A stretch of 64,000 nucleotides of DNA, from assembly GCA_947497065.1 (NCBI GenBank), contig CANMEQ010000003.1:310001-374000 (forward strand). The letters are read 5' to 3'. The DNA is from an uncultured Paracoccaceae bacterium. GTDB lineage: Bacteria; Pseudomonadota; Alphaproteobacteria; Rhodobacterales; Rhodobacteraceae. Made by a program: the position numbers and the translations under genes. Shown here in pieces: positions 34,611-44,044 of this stretch (its first letter is position 1; each line of letters opens with the position of its first letter). Under the pieces are notes generated by a model. That model was not told the DNA's origin. It made no database searches and saw only the letters and a list, made by a program, of their open reading frames with translations.

Positions 34611-35510
34611 TTATTCCAGCCGGAAATCCCCAACCACGGGGTAATGATCTGTCGGCCATTCGCCTTCAAATTTGCCGCGCACGGAAAAGACTTTTCCGAT
34701 GGGGGTTATCCCGTCTGTGCCGCCCAAATGATCGATGGCTGGAAACAGGTTCAGGCCGCGATTGAAATGGAATGTCGACCCCCAAGGCGAGTAAAACGTG
34801 ACGCCTGCATCTTCCAAAATGCGCAGCGTTTTCGAGCCTTGAATGGCGTTGAAATCGCCAATCACAAAGACCGGCATTTGCGCGGCGGGTGCTGCGATCC
34901 GGTCTGCGACCAAGGCAGCGGTCAATTGCCTGTTCGACGCGCTGCGGTATTCAGTGTGCAAATTATAGACCCGAAACACGGTCCCATCACGGTCCTCGAA
35001 CTCGGCCCAGCTGGCAAAGGCGGGCCATGACCCATTGAAGGTGCGCGAATAAATCACGTCAGGCGTGTCTGAGAAAAAGAACCATCCCTGGTCCATCAGC
35101 GTCAACCGTGAGGGGCGGTAGAAAATTGGTTGGGTCGAGGGGAAATCAGCCGGATTGCCCACTGCCGCTGCGGTATAATCGGGGTTCTGATCGATCAAAT
35201 AGTCCAACGTCAGGTTTTGCGGAGCCATGCCGCGCCCGAAACTTTCCATTTCTTGAAACCCAACGATATCAGCGTCGAGAGAGCGGAATGCCGCCTGAAG
35301 CGAGGCTTTGCGGCGCTCCCAATCTCCCACCGACCAGTCGCCGGTTTCGCGGCCCAGCCAAATGTAGTGCACATTATAGGATGCGACCCGCAGCGCGTCG
35401 GGGGAGGCTGGCCGATCTGGTTGCGGCACTGAATTGCAGGCCACCATGCCGATAAGAACCGCCAGAAGCGATGCCCCCAACACTCCGATACGGCGCGCCC
35501 ATATCTTCAT
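34611..35510 (-). CDS. Endonuclease/exonuclease/phosphatase family lipoprotein
   Basis: 299 residues. N-terminus IGVLGASLLAVLIGMVAC gives a lipobox-like MVAC (residue 25), so it is an exported lipoprotein if processed. EEP fold: RVASYNVHYIWLGRETGDW, DADIVGFQEMESFG, VFVIGDFNAIQGSKT and PTDHYPVVGDF at the end. Possible phosphodiesterase or nuclease at the cell envelope. Overlaps the glycerate kinase gene by 4 bases. Confidence 0.85.
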   Translation of the reverse strand: MKIWARRIGVLGASLLAVLIGMVACNSVPQPDRPASPDALRVASYNVHYIWLGRETGDWSVGDWERRKASLQAAFRSLDADIVGFQEMESFGRGMAPQNLTLDYLIDQNPDYTAAAVGNPADFPSTQPIFYRPSRLTLMDQGWFFFSDTPDVIYSRTFNGSWPAFASWAEFEDRDGTVFRVYNLHTEYRSASNRQLTAALVADRIAAPAAQMPVFVIGDFNAIQGSKTLRILEDAGVTFYSPWGSTFHFNRGLNLFPAIDHLGGTDGITPIGKVFSVRGKFEGEWPTDHYPVVGDFRLE

Positions 35511-36772
35511 GGCAGCACCAAAATCGCACGAAAATCATTCACGTTTGTCAGGGTGGGTCCGGTAACCACTTGGCTGTCGATTGCTTCGAAAAAGCCGTGG
35601 GCATTGTTATTGATGAGCTCTGCCGCAGCGTCGATCCCTTTGGCTTTGGATCTGTCTAATGTGGTGGGGCCAGCAATCGCGCCTGCGACCTCTGCCGCGC
35701 CATCCACACCATCCGTGTCGCAGGCCATGACGTGAATTCTGGGATGCCCTTTCAGGGCGACAGCAGCCGCCAAGGTGAATTCTGCATTGGGCCCGCCCAC
35801 CCCGTCGCCACGCCGTGTCACCGTACATTCGCCGCCCGAGACCAACAAAACGGGCCGTTTCAGGCCACTCTCCGCGATTTGAAGGGCGGCCCCCACTTGC
35901 GCTGCCGCCAACTGGCGCGCTTCGCCTTCCAGCGCGTCGCCCAAATTACGCACCGTGACGCCGGCCTTCAGGGCCACGGCCTCGGCGGCGGCCAAGGATT
36001 GCGAAGGTGCAGCGACAATCAGGTTTTCAACACCGTCCAGTCTGGGATCATCCGCCGCAAGCGGGGCCCCACCGGCGGCCAAGAACTTGGCAATCGCTTC
36101 GGGGGGCGTGACCTCCCAATCCGCCAAAGTTCGGATCGCCAGCTCGGGGTTGCCCTTGTGCCCCACCGTCGGACCACTGGCGATATCGCCGGGGTTGTCG
36201 CCCGGCACATCCGAAATCATCAACACCCGCAATTTCGCAGGGTGCACAGCGGCGGCCAAACGCCCCCCTTTCACCGACGAAAGCTCTTTGCGGATGCCGT
36301 TGATGTCTCCGATCGGCATGCCGCTGGCCAACATCGCGGCGCTCAAATCTTGTTTATCCGCAAGGGTCAGCCCCTCGGCGGGCGCACATAGCAATGCAGA
36401 ACCACCGCCCGAGATCAGCATCACGCAGGTATCATCGGGACCGAGCCCCTGTGCGATTTCCAACAAGCGATTGGTCGCGTCTACGCCTGCCTGGTCAGGC
36501 ACGGGATGTGCGGCTTCGACAATCTCGATACCGGTGCAGGGCCGCGCATAGCCGTAGCGCGTGATCACGAACCCTTCGCAGGGGCCCCATGCCGCTTCGA
36601 CCGCTTCGGCCATGCGTGCGGAGGCTTTGCCTGCGCCCAAAACCACAGCGCGCCCGTCCGGTTTCTCGCCCAAATGTTCTGCCAAACAGCGCATTGGGTC
36701 TGCCTCCCGTACGGCAACGTCAAAAAGACTGCGCAAAAACGCATCGGGGTCGGTTAAATCGGTAGGTGCCAT
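35507..36772 (-). CDS. Glycerate 2-kinase (MOFRL family)
   Basis: 421 residues. GckA/TtuD-type: GAGKASARMAEAVE near 45, LISGGGSALLCAP near 120, GNPELAIRTL, and the C-terminal MOFRL domain from about 300 with LLVSGGECTVT and ACDTDGVDGAAEVAGAI near 350. Converts D-glycerate and ATP to 2-phosphoglycerate. The older annotation hydroxypyruvate reductase for this family is probably wrong. Followed in the same transcript by the EEP lipoprotein. Confidence 0.92.
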   Translation of the reverse strand: MAPTDLTDPDAFLRSLFDVAVREADPMRCLAEHLGEKPDGRAVVLGAGKASARMAEAVEAAWGPCEGFVITRYGYARPCTGIEIVEAAHPVPDQAGVDATNRLLEIAQGLGPDDTCVMLISGGGSALLCAPAEGLTLADKQDLSAAMLASGMPIGDINGIRKELSSVKGGRLAAAVHPAKLRVLMISDVPGDNPGDIASGPTVGHKGNPELAIRTLADWEVTPPEAIAKFLAAGGAPLAADDPRLDGVENLIVAAPSQSLAAAEAVALKAGVTVRNLGDALEGEARQLAAAQVGAALQIAESGLKRPVLLVSGGECTVTRRGDGVGGPNAEFTLAAAVALKGHPRIHVMACDTDGVDGAAEVAGAIAGPTTLDRSKAKGIDAAAELINNNAHGFFEAIDSQVVTGPTLTNVNDFRAILVLP

Positions 36773-36839
36773 GACTGCTCTCTGGGGTGTGGGTCGTGTT
36801 TATGGTGTCGCACAACCGCTGCGAAGTCCACGCCCAAAC

Positions 36840-37979
36840 CTATCGCAATCGCGTCAACACATCCCGCGTGGCTTGTCCGGTCACGGCAAGACCCTGCCGT
36901 CGTTGGAAATCAGAAATCGCCTCAATGCTGCGGGTTCCAATCACGCCATCCACATCGCCGATATCATACCCACGGGCCAGCAAACCGCGCTGTACTGCCA
37001 TTCTGTCGGCCTGTGTCAGGCCGTTGGCATCCGGTGGGAAACTGCCACGCAAGGGCCCAGCGCCGCCAATACGGTCTGCCAACAGCCCGACGCCGAGCGC
37101 GTAAAAATCCGAATTATTGTAAGTTTTCAAAACATCAAAATTACGGGTAACGACAAACCTGACACCACCGAACTGAGGTTGAACGATGCGCCCTGCTGGT
37201 CCGCCTGTCCCCTCCTCGGATCCCCATTTCAACCCGCTACGCCACCCGTTGCGCGCAAGGTATGCCGCAGTCGAGGCCAGAGCATCGCTGGGGTCCTCCG
37301 ACCAAATATCACGGCGCCCATCGCCTGTAAAATCAACGGCGAAGCCTTCGTAAGATGTCGGGATAAATTGCGTATGCCCCATGGCGCCCGCCCAGCTGCC
37401 TTTCATGTTTGCAGCTGTGGTGTCACCGTTTTGCAGGATTTTGAGAGCGGCGATCAATTGGCTTTCGTAGAATGCACCACGCCGCCCGTCGAACGCCAAT
37501 GTCGCAGTGGAGGATATGACAGGAATTTCGCCCCGGCGCTCGCCGTAATAGCTTTCCGCGCCCCAAATTGCGGCCACGATCAGCCGGTCGACACCGTATC
37601 GCGCTTCAATCGCTTGCAAGACAGATCCGTACTGCCGCAGCGCAGCGCGCCCTTTCGCGATCCGATCATTTGACACAACGATCGCAAGATAGTCTTCAAA
37701 GGTGCGCCGCGTTTGGATTTGATTGCGATCGCGATCCACAACGCCGGGAATGTAGCCCGCATTGGCGAAAGCGGCATTGAATGTGGCGTCTGTTATTCCG
37801 GCACTGCGCGCGCGCCCCCGAAACTGTGCCACCCATGCCGAAAAAGCAGCCGTCTGGACAGGTCGCAAATCCGGCGCGAGCCCTTGTGCGGCCACGGGCC
37901 GTGGCCCTGCTGTTTGCGAACAGGCCGCCAAAAGTAAGGACGACACACCAGTTACAAAAAAACGTCTATTTACTATCAT
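36840..37979 (-). CDS. Lytic murein transglycosylase, MltB family, with peptidoglycan-binding domain
   Basis: 379 residues from ATG 37977-37979; a 35-codon longer reading is rejected. Lipoprotein signal with LLLAAC near residue 16. Catalytic domain about 50-290: LIVAAIWGAESYYGERRGEI with the active Glu, GSWAGAMGHTQFIPTSY, and WRSGLKWGSE. C-terminal PG_binding_1 domain at about 315-375 (AVQRGLLARGYDIGDVDGVIGT). It cuts the glycan chain to anhydro-muropeptides at the outer membrane. A twin tRNA-Arg gene lies beyond in the other direction. Confidence 0.92.
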   Translation of the reverse strand: MIVNRRFFVTGVSSLLLAACSQTAGPRPVAAQGLAPDLRPVQTAAFSAWVAQFRGRARSAGITDATFNAAFANAGYIPGVVDRDRNQIQTRRTFEDYLAIVVSNDRIAKGRAALRQYGSVLQAIEARYGVDRLIVAAIWGAESYYGERRGEIPVISSTATLAFDGRRGAFYESQLIAALKILQNGDTTAANMKGSWAGAMGHTQFIPTSYEGFAVDFTGDGRRDIWSEDPSDALASTAAYLARNGWRSGLKWGSEEGTGGPAGRIVQPQFGGVRFVVTRNFDVLKTYNNSDFYALGVGLLADRIGGAGPLRGSFPPDANGLTQADRMAVQRGLLARGYDIGDVDGVIGTRSIEAISDFQRRQGLAVTGQATRDVLTRLR

Positions 37980-38139
37980 GGTGGGACCGTAACCGCCTCC
38001 ACCAGAATGGAAAACAAAATGATCTGCCTCATCAAAGTTACGGCTGGTCTCCGCCCATCTCGTAGCGGCACCTTTTCCACCCAATCACGCGCTACTGGCT
38101 TGATGTTCGCACGGACACACCGCTAGAAGGGCAAAGTGC

Positions 38140-38216
38140 GGTCCCTTAGCTCAACTGGATAGAGCAGCTGACTTCTAATCAGCAGGTTGAGGGTTCGAGT
38201 CCTTCAGGGATCGCCA
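38140..38216 (+). tRNA. tRNA-Arg (anticodon TCT)
   Basis: 77 nt with encoded CCA. Acceptor GGTCCCT/AGGGATC (one G·T), T8, D arm AGCTCAACTGGATAGAGC, anticodon arm GCTGA-CTTCTAA-TCAGC, T arm TGAGG-GTTCGAG-TCCTT region, discriminator G. All conserved bases are present. Confidence 0.93.
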
Positions 38217-38296
38217 AGTGACGTAAGTGTGGGATGAACATTTTCGTCCTAACTCCATTCCCAGGCAGATTGCGGTTCGGCGATAAAGGTCAAGCG

Positions 38297-39445
38297 TTAA
38301 ATATTCGCTATGAGGTTTTCAGGCGATAGATCAGCGATTGACTGGCACCCCATCAAACGCATGTCACGTAGGACTTCTACGTGCAAATTGGTGATTGCTC
38401 GGTCGACGCCGGCCTCCCCTGCTGCAGCTAATGGGTACAAATAGAATCGCCCCAGTCCAACTGCCTTCGCCCCACGTGACAGCGCTTTGAGAATATGTGT
38501 GCCCCGTTGAACGCCACCGTCAATGATCACATCGATATCGTCGCCAACCGCCATCACGATGTCTTCGAGTTGGTCGAATGCGGTACGCGAGCCATCCAGT
38601 TGCCGCCCACCATGGTTGGACAGAACGATCCCCGTACAGCCAATTTCAACGGCGCGCTTTGCGTCTGCGACCGACATCACACCTTTCAGGCAAAACTCAC
38701 CGTCCCATTCCCGAACCATCTTGGCGACATCATCCCAATTCATTGTGGGATCAAGCATTTCAGTGAAGTAGCCACCGATTGATTTAGCGCCGCCCGACAT
38801 ATCAACGTGCTCGTCCAGCTGTGGCAGCTTGAACTTTTCGTGAGTGACGTAATTTATGCCCCAGTGAGGTTTGGACATAAATTCATACAAGCCGCGCATG
38901 TTCAGCCGCATCGGAATGGAAAAGCCTGTACGCAAGTCGCGTTCGCGGTTGCCGCCCGTGATGCTATCAACCGTCAACATCATTACGTTCACACCGGCCT
39001 CTTTTGCGCGCTGCATCATCGCAGAATTCAACCCACGATCTTTGTGAAAATAGAACTGGTAGACCTGCGGGGTGCTGTGTTTTTTCCGCAAATCTTCCAA
39101 GGAGGCCGTCCCGAGCGAGGACACGCCAAACATCGTTCCGAACTTTTCAGCCACAGCCGCCACGGCATGTTCACCTTGGTGGTGGAACAACCGCTGCAGC
39201 GCCGTGGGAGAGCAATAGAACGGCACGTCGAGCTTTTGCCCCATCACCGTGACCGAAAGATCCACATCCTTTACGCCGCGCAAGACATTTGGGACCAGAT
39301 CCACCTTGTCGTAGGCGGCCGTGTTTTTCCGCATTGTCACTTCATCGTCAGCGCCGCCATCGATGTAGTTGAAGATCGGCCCCGGAAGCCGCTTTTGCGC
39401 GAGCTTCCGGTAGTCGTGAAAGTTATGGCAATTTTTCAAACGCAT
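38297..39445 (-). CDS. lldD: L-lactate dehydrogenase (FMN-dependent, alpha-hydroxy-acid oxidase family)
   Basis: 382 residues, full TIM barrel. Key parts: FNYIDGGADDEVT near 25-37, FYCSPTALQRLFHHQGE (about 78), the FMN-binding TVDSITGGNRERDLRTGF, catalytic His in LSNHGGRQLDGSRTA (about 280), and IIDGGVQRGTHILKAL. Oxidises L-lactate (or another 2-hydroxyacid) to the 2-oxoacid and passes electrons to quinone at the inner face of the membrane. Its ATG lies 3 bases behind the TRAP large-permease stop, so it is the last gene of the TRAP operon. Confidence 0.9.
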   Translation of the reverse strand: MRLKNCHNFHDYRKLAQKRLPGPIFNYIDGGADDEVTMRKNTAAYDKVDLVPNVLRGVKDVDLSVTVMGQKLDVPFYCSPTALQRLFHHQGEHAVAAVAEKFGTMFGVSSLGTASLEDLRKKHSTPQVYQFYFHKDRGLNSAMMQRAKEAGVNVMMLTVDSITGGNRERDLRTGFSIPMRLNMRGLYEFMSKPHWGINYVTHEKFKLPQLDEHVDMSGGAKSIGGYFTEMLDPTMNWDDVAKMVREWDGEFCLKGVMSVADAKRAVEIGCTGIVLSNHGGRQLDGSRTAFDQLEDIVMAVGDDIDVIIDGGVQRGTHILKALSRGAKAVGLGRFYLYPLAAAGEAGVDRAITNLHVEVLRDMRLMGCQSIADLSPENLIANI

Positions 39446-39448
39446 CGA

Positions 39449-40897
39449 TCAATTTCCATATGCCACTGCGGGCAACCAAGTTGTTAACGCGGGAAACGCG
39501 AACACAAGACCAAGGCCAAACAGCTGCAACAGAACGAACGGGATAACGCCGCGGTAGATGTGGCCCAAGGTCACCTCGGGTGGGCAGACGCCTTTGAGGT
39601 AGAACAGCGCGAAACCCACAGGCGGTGTGAGGAACGATGTCTGCAGCGTCACAGCCACGAGGATCGCGAACCAGACGACCGATGGGTCGCCGACCACGCC
39701 AAATCCGTTGACAGCCAATTCAAGCGATTGGATCACCGGCAACATAAGCGGCATGATGATCAACGTGATCTCGATCCAATCCAGCAAGAAGCCCAGGCAG
39801 AAGATGATGAACAGGATAAAACCAACAACCATGTATGGGTTGTCAAACGCCCCAAGGACGATCCCTTCGATGATTTCATCGCCACCGTACCGACGCAAAA
39901 CGAATGCAAAGAACGAAGCCGTAATGAAGATACCCACAATATAGCCGCTGGTTTTCAGCGTTTGTAGCATCACCTCTTTGAAGACGGGCATGTTCAAATT
40001 CTTGCTGAACAACGCCAGGAGAGTTGCACCTAAAGCCCCAAGTCCGGAGGCTTCTGTTGGGGTGGCAAAGCCAAAGAAAATCGACCCCAGCACCAACATG
40101 ATAAGGCTAAAGGGCGGCAAAACAGACAGGGCAACTTCGCCAATAATCTTCATGGAAACCGGTTCGCGGTTCTCCGGCAGTGGCATCGCATCGGGGTTAA
40201 TCAGACCGTAGACGATGAGGTACACAACGTAGAGGCCACCCAGCATCAGGCCCGGTAGCAACGCGCCCATGAACAAATCACCCAGTGAGATCGCCAGTTG
40301 ATCTGACATGATCACAAGCATGATCGACGGCGGGATTAAGATACCCAGAGTACCAGAGGCAGCAACGGTACCCGCAGCAACGGGGCTGTTGTAGTTCTGC
40401 TCCAACATCGTTGGAATGCCCATCACCCCAAGCAAAACGACGGATGCGCCAATCACACCGGTCGAAGCCGCCAAGATGATACCAATCAACATAACGGACA
40501 GTGCCAGCCCGCCACGCACGGCACCAAATAAAACCTGCATCGAACGCATCATGCGTTGTGCGACGCCGGATTGATCCAGCATAAGCCCCATGAAAATGAA
40601 CATCGGCAGCGCAACGAGAACTGGGTTGTTGATTGTTCCCCCGAAGAAGCGCCCTCCCACTGCCGCCAGCCTTTGATAGGTCAGGCGAACACGGTCATAT
40701 TCGATAAACTCTTCAATGATCCGGCGATTTGGGTCGAGAATGAATTCACCGATAACGATGAAAACAAGGCTGATACCGACAAGAGCATAGGCAACGGGAA
40801 TGCCGCGAAATAAAAGGTAAATGAACCCAAGGAACATGCACAGCACCATCCATTGGTTCAGGTCCATGACCTCACCCATAAGCGAAAGAATTTGCAT
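39449..40897 (-). CDS. TRAP transporter large permease (TakM/DctM type)
   Basis: 482 residues, longer than the usual 425; extra sequence lies around 60-90 (an extended loop with RRIIEEFIEYDRVR). Many membrane segments; LVALPMFIFMGLMLDQSG (about 92), STGVIGASVVLLGVMGIP (about 145), TLGILIPPSIMLVIMSDQ near 185 and SFLTPPVGFALFYLKG near 430 are DctM marks. The longer form is typical of the 2-oxoacid/mannitol TRAP class. An internal ATG (MDLNQW, 10 codons in) is an alternative start. Runs directly into lldD. Confidence 0.92.
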   Translation of the reverse strand: MQILSLMGEVMDLNQWMVLCMFLGFIYLLFRGIPVAYALVGISLVFIVIGEFILDPNRRIIEEFIEYDRVRLTYQRLAAVGGRFFGGTINNPVLVALPMFIFMGLMLDQSGVAQRMMRSMQVLFGAVRGGLALSVMLIGIILAASTGVIGASVVLLGVMGIPTMLEQNYNSPVAAGTVAASGTLGILIPPSIMLVIMSDQLAISLGDLFMGALLPGLMLGGLYVVYLIVYGLINPDAMPLPENREPVSMKIIGEVALSVLPPFSLIMLVLGSIFFGFATPTEASGLGALGATLLALFSKNLNMPVFKEVMLQTLKTSGYIVGIFITASFFAFVLRRYGGDEIIEGIVLGAFDNPYMVVGFILFIIFCLGFLLDWIEITLIIMPLMLPVIQSLELAVNGFGVVGDPSVVWFAILVAVTLQTSFLTPPVGFALFYLKGVCPPEVTLGHIYRGVIPFVLLQLFGLGLVFAFPALTTWLPAVAYGN

Positions 40898-40903
40898 GGT
40901 TTT

Positions 40904-41680
40904 TTATCCTTTAAGCGCGCGACGGCTCATGCCGAAGCTGACAATGATGGCGATCAGGACAATGATCAGCCCGTACAAGATGGTGTGTTCGAAAATGGGT
41001 GCGTCTGAAATGTCGCGGGCTTCGGTTTCGCTGTTGGTGGCGCGGATTGCCCACCACAAACCATAAAAGCTAGCCCGCTCCGCCAGAAACCAGGCTGCAG
41101 GGAACATGCCGATCAAAAAGGCCCAAAGACGCCCGGCTGAAAACACACGCAGATGGCGGTACAGCATCGACATGGACGCAAGAATGGCCAAGACGAATAA
41201 AGCCGGAAGGCTAAGTTTCAAAATATAGAGGCGGTGCAAACCATTTGCGCTGCTTGACCCCTCGCCCGCTGTCCATGACGCCCAACCGTAGTGAAACAAG
41301 ACGTCCGCCATGATGATCAAGAACGGCATAAGCAACCATCCAAGGCCGAAGACTTCGATCTTCGCTTTCTTTGGCGCGCTGAAACTTTGGTGCAAGATGT
41401 CTACACGAACGTGGCTTTGCGTTGTGATGGCGTAGGAAAACCCGACGGTCATCGCAAAACCGTAGATCCACCACTGAGCATCATCCAACCAGGCTTGGTT
41501 GTGGCCCAATTTACGCATCACAACTTGGGTTGTGATACCGATCATGAGGACGGGAAATAACCAGCCAGTCATGCTAGAAATGAAAACAACCAAACGGTCT
41601 AGAATCGTTTGTTGGTCAACGCTGTTGACGTCTTGATCCTCAACGTGTGGGTCAATTGATATGTCTATTTGGCCTGACAT
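40904..41680 (-). CDS. TRAP transporter small permease (TakQ type)
   Basis: 258 residues, longer than ordinary DctQ (about 170) and like the small permeases of the 2-oxoacid class. Four or five hydrophobic segments from about 35 on (FISSMTGWLFPVLMIGI, WWIYGFAMTVGFSYAI, GWLLMPFLIIMADVLFHYG), a soluble N-terminus. Gap to the large permease is 6 bases. Confidence 0.88.
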   Translation of the reverse strand: MSGQIDISIDPHVEDQDVNSVDQQTILDRLVVFISSMTGWLFPVLMIGITTQVVMRKLGHNQAWLDDAQWWIYGFAMTVGFSYAITTQSHVRVDILHQSFSAPKKAKIEVFGLGWLLMPFLIIMADVLFHYGWASWTAGEGSSSANGLHRLYILKLSLPALFVLAILASMSMLYRHLRVFSAGRLWAFLIGMFPAAWFLAERASFYGLWWAIRATNSETEARDISDAPIFEHTILYGLIIVLIAIIVSFGMSRRALKG

Positions 41681-41699
41681 CTGAATATTTCCCTCCCCT

Positions 41700-41737
41700 T
41701 AAAAAGAAAGAGGGCGGCATAACGCGTACACCGCCCC
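41700..41737 (-). terminator. Hairpin attenuator between TRAP SBP and small permease
   Basis: Minus strand GGGCGG (41736-41731) pairs with CCGCCC (41717-41712), loop about 13 bases, followed by TCTTTCTTTTT. It lies 16 bases after the SBP stop and before the permease gene, so it likely limits read-through. Confidence 0.72.
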
Positions 41738-41752
41738 CGTTGAATTTTGGCT

Positions 41753-42790
41753 TTATTGACGTGGCAGGTAGATGGATGTGGACCAAACAGAATACCCTTC
41801 GCGGTAGTCCTGCAGATCAGCCCATACTTCTTGGAAGAACGGGTCATCTTGTGCCAGCTCGGCCACAACATCATCCCAAGATGCTTCAAACGCAGCCATG
41901 ATTTCATCAGGCCACTGCTTGATGATCACGCCGTTGTTTTCGACGTTATCGACCATCGCCGCAAAGTTTGTCGCTTCGCCTTCAGCAAGGTTGGTCGTGA
42001 TGTTTGCAAGACAGGCAACTTCGATCTGGTTTTGCGCGACCTCATCCAAGTCGTCCCAGACATCGCGATTGATCAATAGTTCGAACAACGTGGAGGGCTG
42101 GTGCCAGCCTGGGAAGTAGTTGTAGCTCGCGACTTTGTGGAACCCAAGACGCGCATCAATCAACGGCATTGAGAATTCAGTCGCATCAATCGCACCGCGC
42201 TCTAGTGCCGGGAAAATATCGGATGCACCGAGAAGCGATGTGGAAACGCCTAGGTTTTCCATGACTTTCGCGCCGAGCCCGAAGAACCGCATGTTGAGGC
42301 CTTGCAGGTCTTCAACTGTGTTGATCTCATCCTTGAACCAACCAGATGTTTCTGGCGCAATGACACCACACGGCAGTGTTTTTACGTCATAGCCGTTGTC
42401 GTCGTACATTTGCTGCCAGTATTTTGCGCCGTCATCATACAAAATCCAGCCCATGAACTCGCCAGCCTCAGGGCCAAATGGCACGGCTGCGAACAGGGAT
42501 GCTGCGTTGATCTTCCCCTGCCAGTAGCCAGTGGTCGCATATGCCGCATCGATAGACCCGTTGGACACAGCATCCAATGCTTCAAGTGTCGGCACCAATT
42601 CGTTTGGATCAAAATGCTCGAACTCTACCTCAGTCGAGATGCCGTTGATCTTTTCAACGAAATCGACAGCCGCCGTACCCAAAATCGGTAGGTTGCGACC
42701 GAACGCAGATGTCATTTCCAATGTGTCCTGCGCGGATGCCGTTCCAGCCAACGCTAAGCCAGCCGCAGTTGCAGCTACAAAATTCTTCAT
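41753..42790 (-). CDS. TRAP solute-binding protein, 2-oxoacid/lactate class (TakP-like)
   Basis: 345 residues with Sec signal peptide (AATAAGLALAGTASAQ). Class marks known from TakP and the Thermus lactate-binding protein: VPFGPEAGEFMGWILYDDG, TLPCGVIAPETSGWF, the arginine site MRFFGLGAKVMENLG, EFSMPLIDARLGFHKV, and YNYFPGWHQPST. Together with the lldD gene in the same operon, L-lactate (possibly with calcium) or a 2-oxoacid is the likely ligand; this is inference. First gene of the operon, divergent from the GntR regulator. Confidence 0.92.
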   Translation of the reverse strand: MKNFVAATAAGLALAGTASAQDTLEMTSAFGRNLPILGTAAVDFVEKINGISTEVEFEHFDPNELVPTLEALDAVSNGSIDAAYATTGYWQGKINAASLFAAVPFGPEAGEFMGWILYDDGAKYWQQMYDDNGYDVKTLPCGVIAPETSGWFKDEINTVEDLQGLNMRFFGLGAKVMENLGVSTSLLGASDIFPALERGAIDATEFSMPLIDARLGFHKVASYNYFPGWHQPSTLFELLINRDVWDDLDEVAQNQIEVACLANITTNLAEGEATNFAAMVDNVENNGVIIKQWPDEIMAAFEASWDDVVAELAQDDPFFQEVWADLQDYREGYSVWSTSIYLPRQ

Positions 42791-42853
42791 AGTTTCCTCC
42801 CAAAAAAATCACCCCTCGCTCCTCCGACCCGATGAGTCGCCACGGTGGGCATA

Positions 42854-42900
42854 TTGGTAAATAAACTTAACCAGAATTTAAGGTCAAGTTTATTTACCAG
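42854..42900. promoter_or_regulatory. Long inverted repeat in the divergent gntR-TRAP region
   Basis: Arms TTGGTAAATAAACTTAACC (42854-42872) and GGTCAAGTTTATTTACCAG (42882-42900) match at 17 of 19 positions, with a 9-base spacer. It is centred 87 bases from the TRAP start and 117 from the gntR start. Each arm carries TGGTAAAT, resembling half sites of FadR-type GntR proteins. Most likely the operator for both promoters. Confidence 0.75.
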
Positions 42901-42993
42901 AATAAAATCAATGTGAAGCAGTCGGATTGCAAAATTGTTATCAACCGATACACATACAAAACGGCCCAATGTCGCGCCGAACGGAGCATTGAA

Positions 42994-43788
42994 ATGCGAA
43001 AGAAGAACGCCCCAGGGCGGCTGTTTGACGAGATCGACAACCTCTCGCTGTCTGACACTGCAGTCGCGCAGATCGAGGAATTGATCCTTTCAGGTGTGCT
43101 GAGGGAAAACGATCTCTTGCCAGGTGAACGCGAACTTGCCGAACAAATGGGTATTTCACGGCCGAAAGTGCGACAGGCACTGCAACAGCTGAGCGAGAGT
43201 GGCCTTGTCGAAATCATCCCGAAGGAAGGCGCATTTATTGCGAAGCTTGGCGGCGATGTCATGTCACCCGCGCTGATTGCTCTGTACAAGAGAAGCCCGT
43301 CAGCAATCAGAGACAACCTTGAGTATCGCCGCGAACAAGAAGGATTCGCAGCACGTCTTGCTGCACAGCGATCCACCTCGCGAGACCGCAAGGAACTGCA
43401 AAGCATTTTAGCCGAAATGAGTATTGCGGACAAAGAAAACGACCCCGAGCGGGCCTCGCAGTTAGATCTGGAACTGCATCAGTCTATTGTTTTTTCTGGG
43501 CACAACCGCACGCTCACCCATATGATGACGGGCCTGTATTCATTGAATAAAAGCAGCCTATTCTACAATCGCCACGAAGTTCTGGACATTGGCACAGTCG
43601 CAGATGCCCTGTTCCAACAACACGCGGATATCGTTGAAGCGATCTGTGCAATGAAACCCAAACAGGCTGAAAACGCGGCACACGCACACATTGATTATGT
43701 GTCAGCCCTGATAGAGACCGAGTTTGCCCGCAGATCTCGCGAGGCCATTTCTGACAAGAAATACCCCATTCTTAAGTCTAAAGACTGA
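42994..43788 (+). CDS. GntR (FadR subfamily) regulator of the lactate/TRAP operon
   Basis: 264 residues from ATG 42994 (GGAG about 9 bases upstream; a 27-codon extension reaches into the operator side and is rejected). Winged helix-turn-helix at about 20-80: AQIEELILSGVLRENDLLPG, EQMGISRPKVRQALQQLSESG. FCD domain from about 110: DNLEYRREQEGFAARLAA, LDLELHQSIVFSGHN, HADIVEAICAM. Similar in arrangement to LldR/PdhR. Divergent from the TRAP-lldD operon, so it probably regulates uptake and oxidation of the same acid. Confidence 0.88.
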   Translation: MRKKNAPGRLFDEIDNLSLSDTAVAQIEELILSGVLRENDLLPGERELAEQMGISRPKVRQALQQLSESGLVEIIPKEGAFIAKLGGDVMSPALIALYKRSPSAIRDNLEYRREQEGFAARLAAQRSTSRDRKELQSILAEMSIADKENDPERASQLDLELHQSIVFSGHNRTLTHMMTGLYSLNKSSLFYNRHEVLDIGTVADALFQQHADIVEAICAMKPKQAENAAHAHIDYVSALIETEFARRSREAISDKKYPILKSKD

Positions 43789-44044
43789 CGGGCTGAATCC
43801 TACTATTTGCTGGCGAGCTCCATCCGAACATCAGCATTTTTAAATCAATTGGAACCGAACGCATCGAAGCGACGTCCGAACCGGACGCGGCAATCGGCTG
43901 TTGAATGACTAGAGCGAAAAGACGATGAAAAGGTAGCAAACTTCGCGTTGCCGAAAGTGATTATTGTGTCTGGAAGCAAGTTAGCCTTGCTCACGTTTGG
44001 GAGCCCAAAAGAACCTGAACCAAACGACGACGTACCGACCAGTC
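43789..44044. other. Intergenic segment
   Basis: About 256 bases between the gntR stop and the convergent catabolic operon end. No gene, repeat or clear terminator was recognised. Confidence 0.5.
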
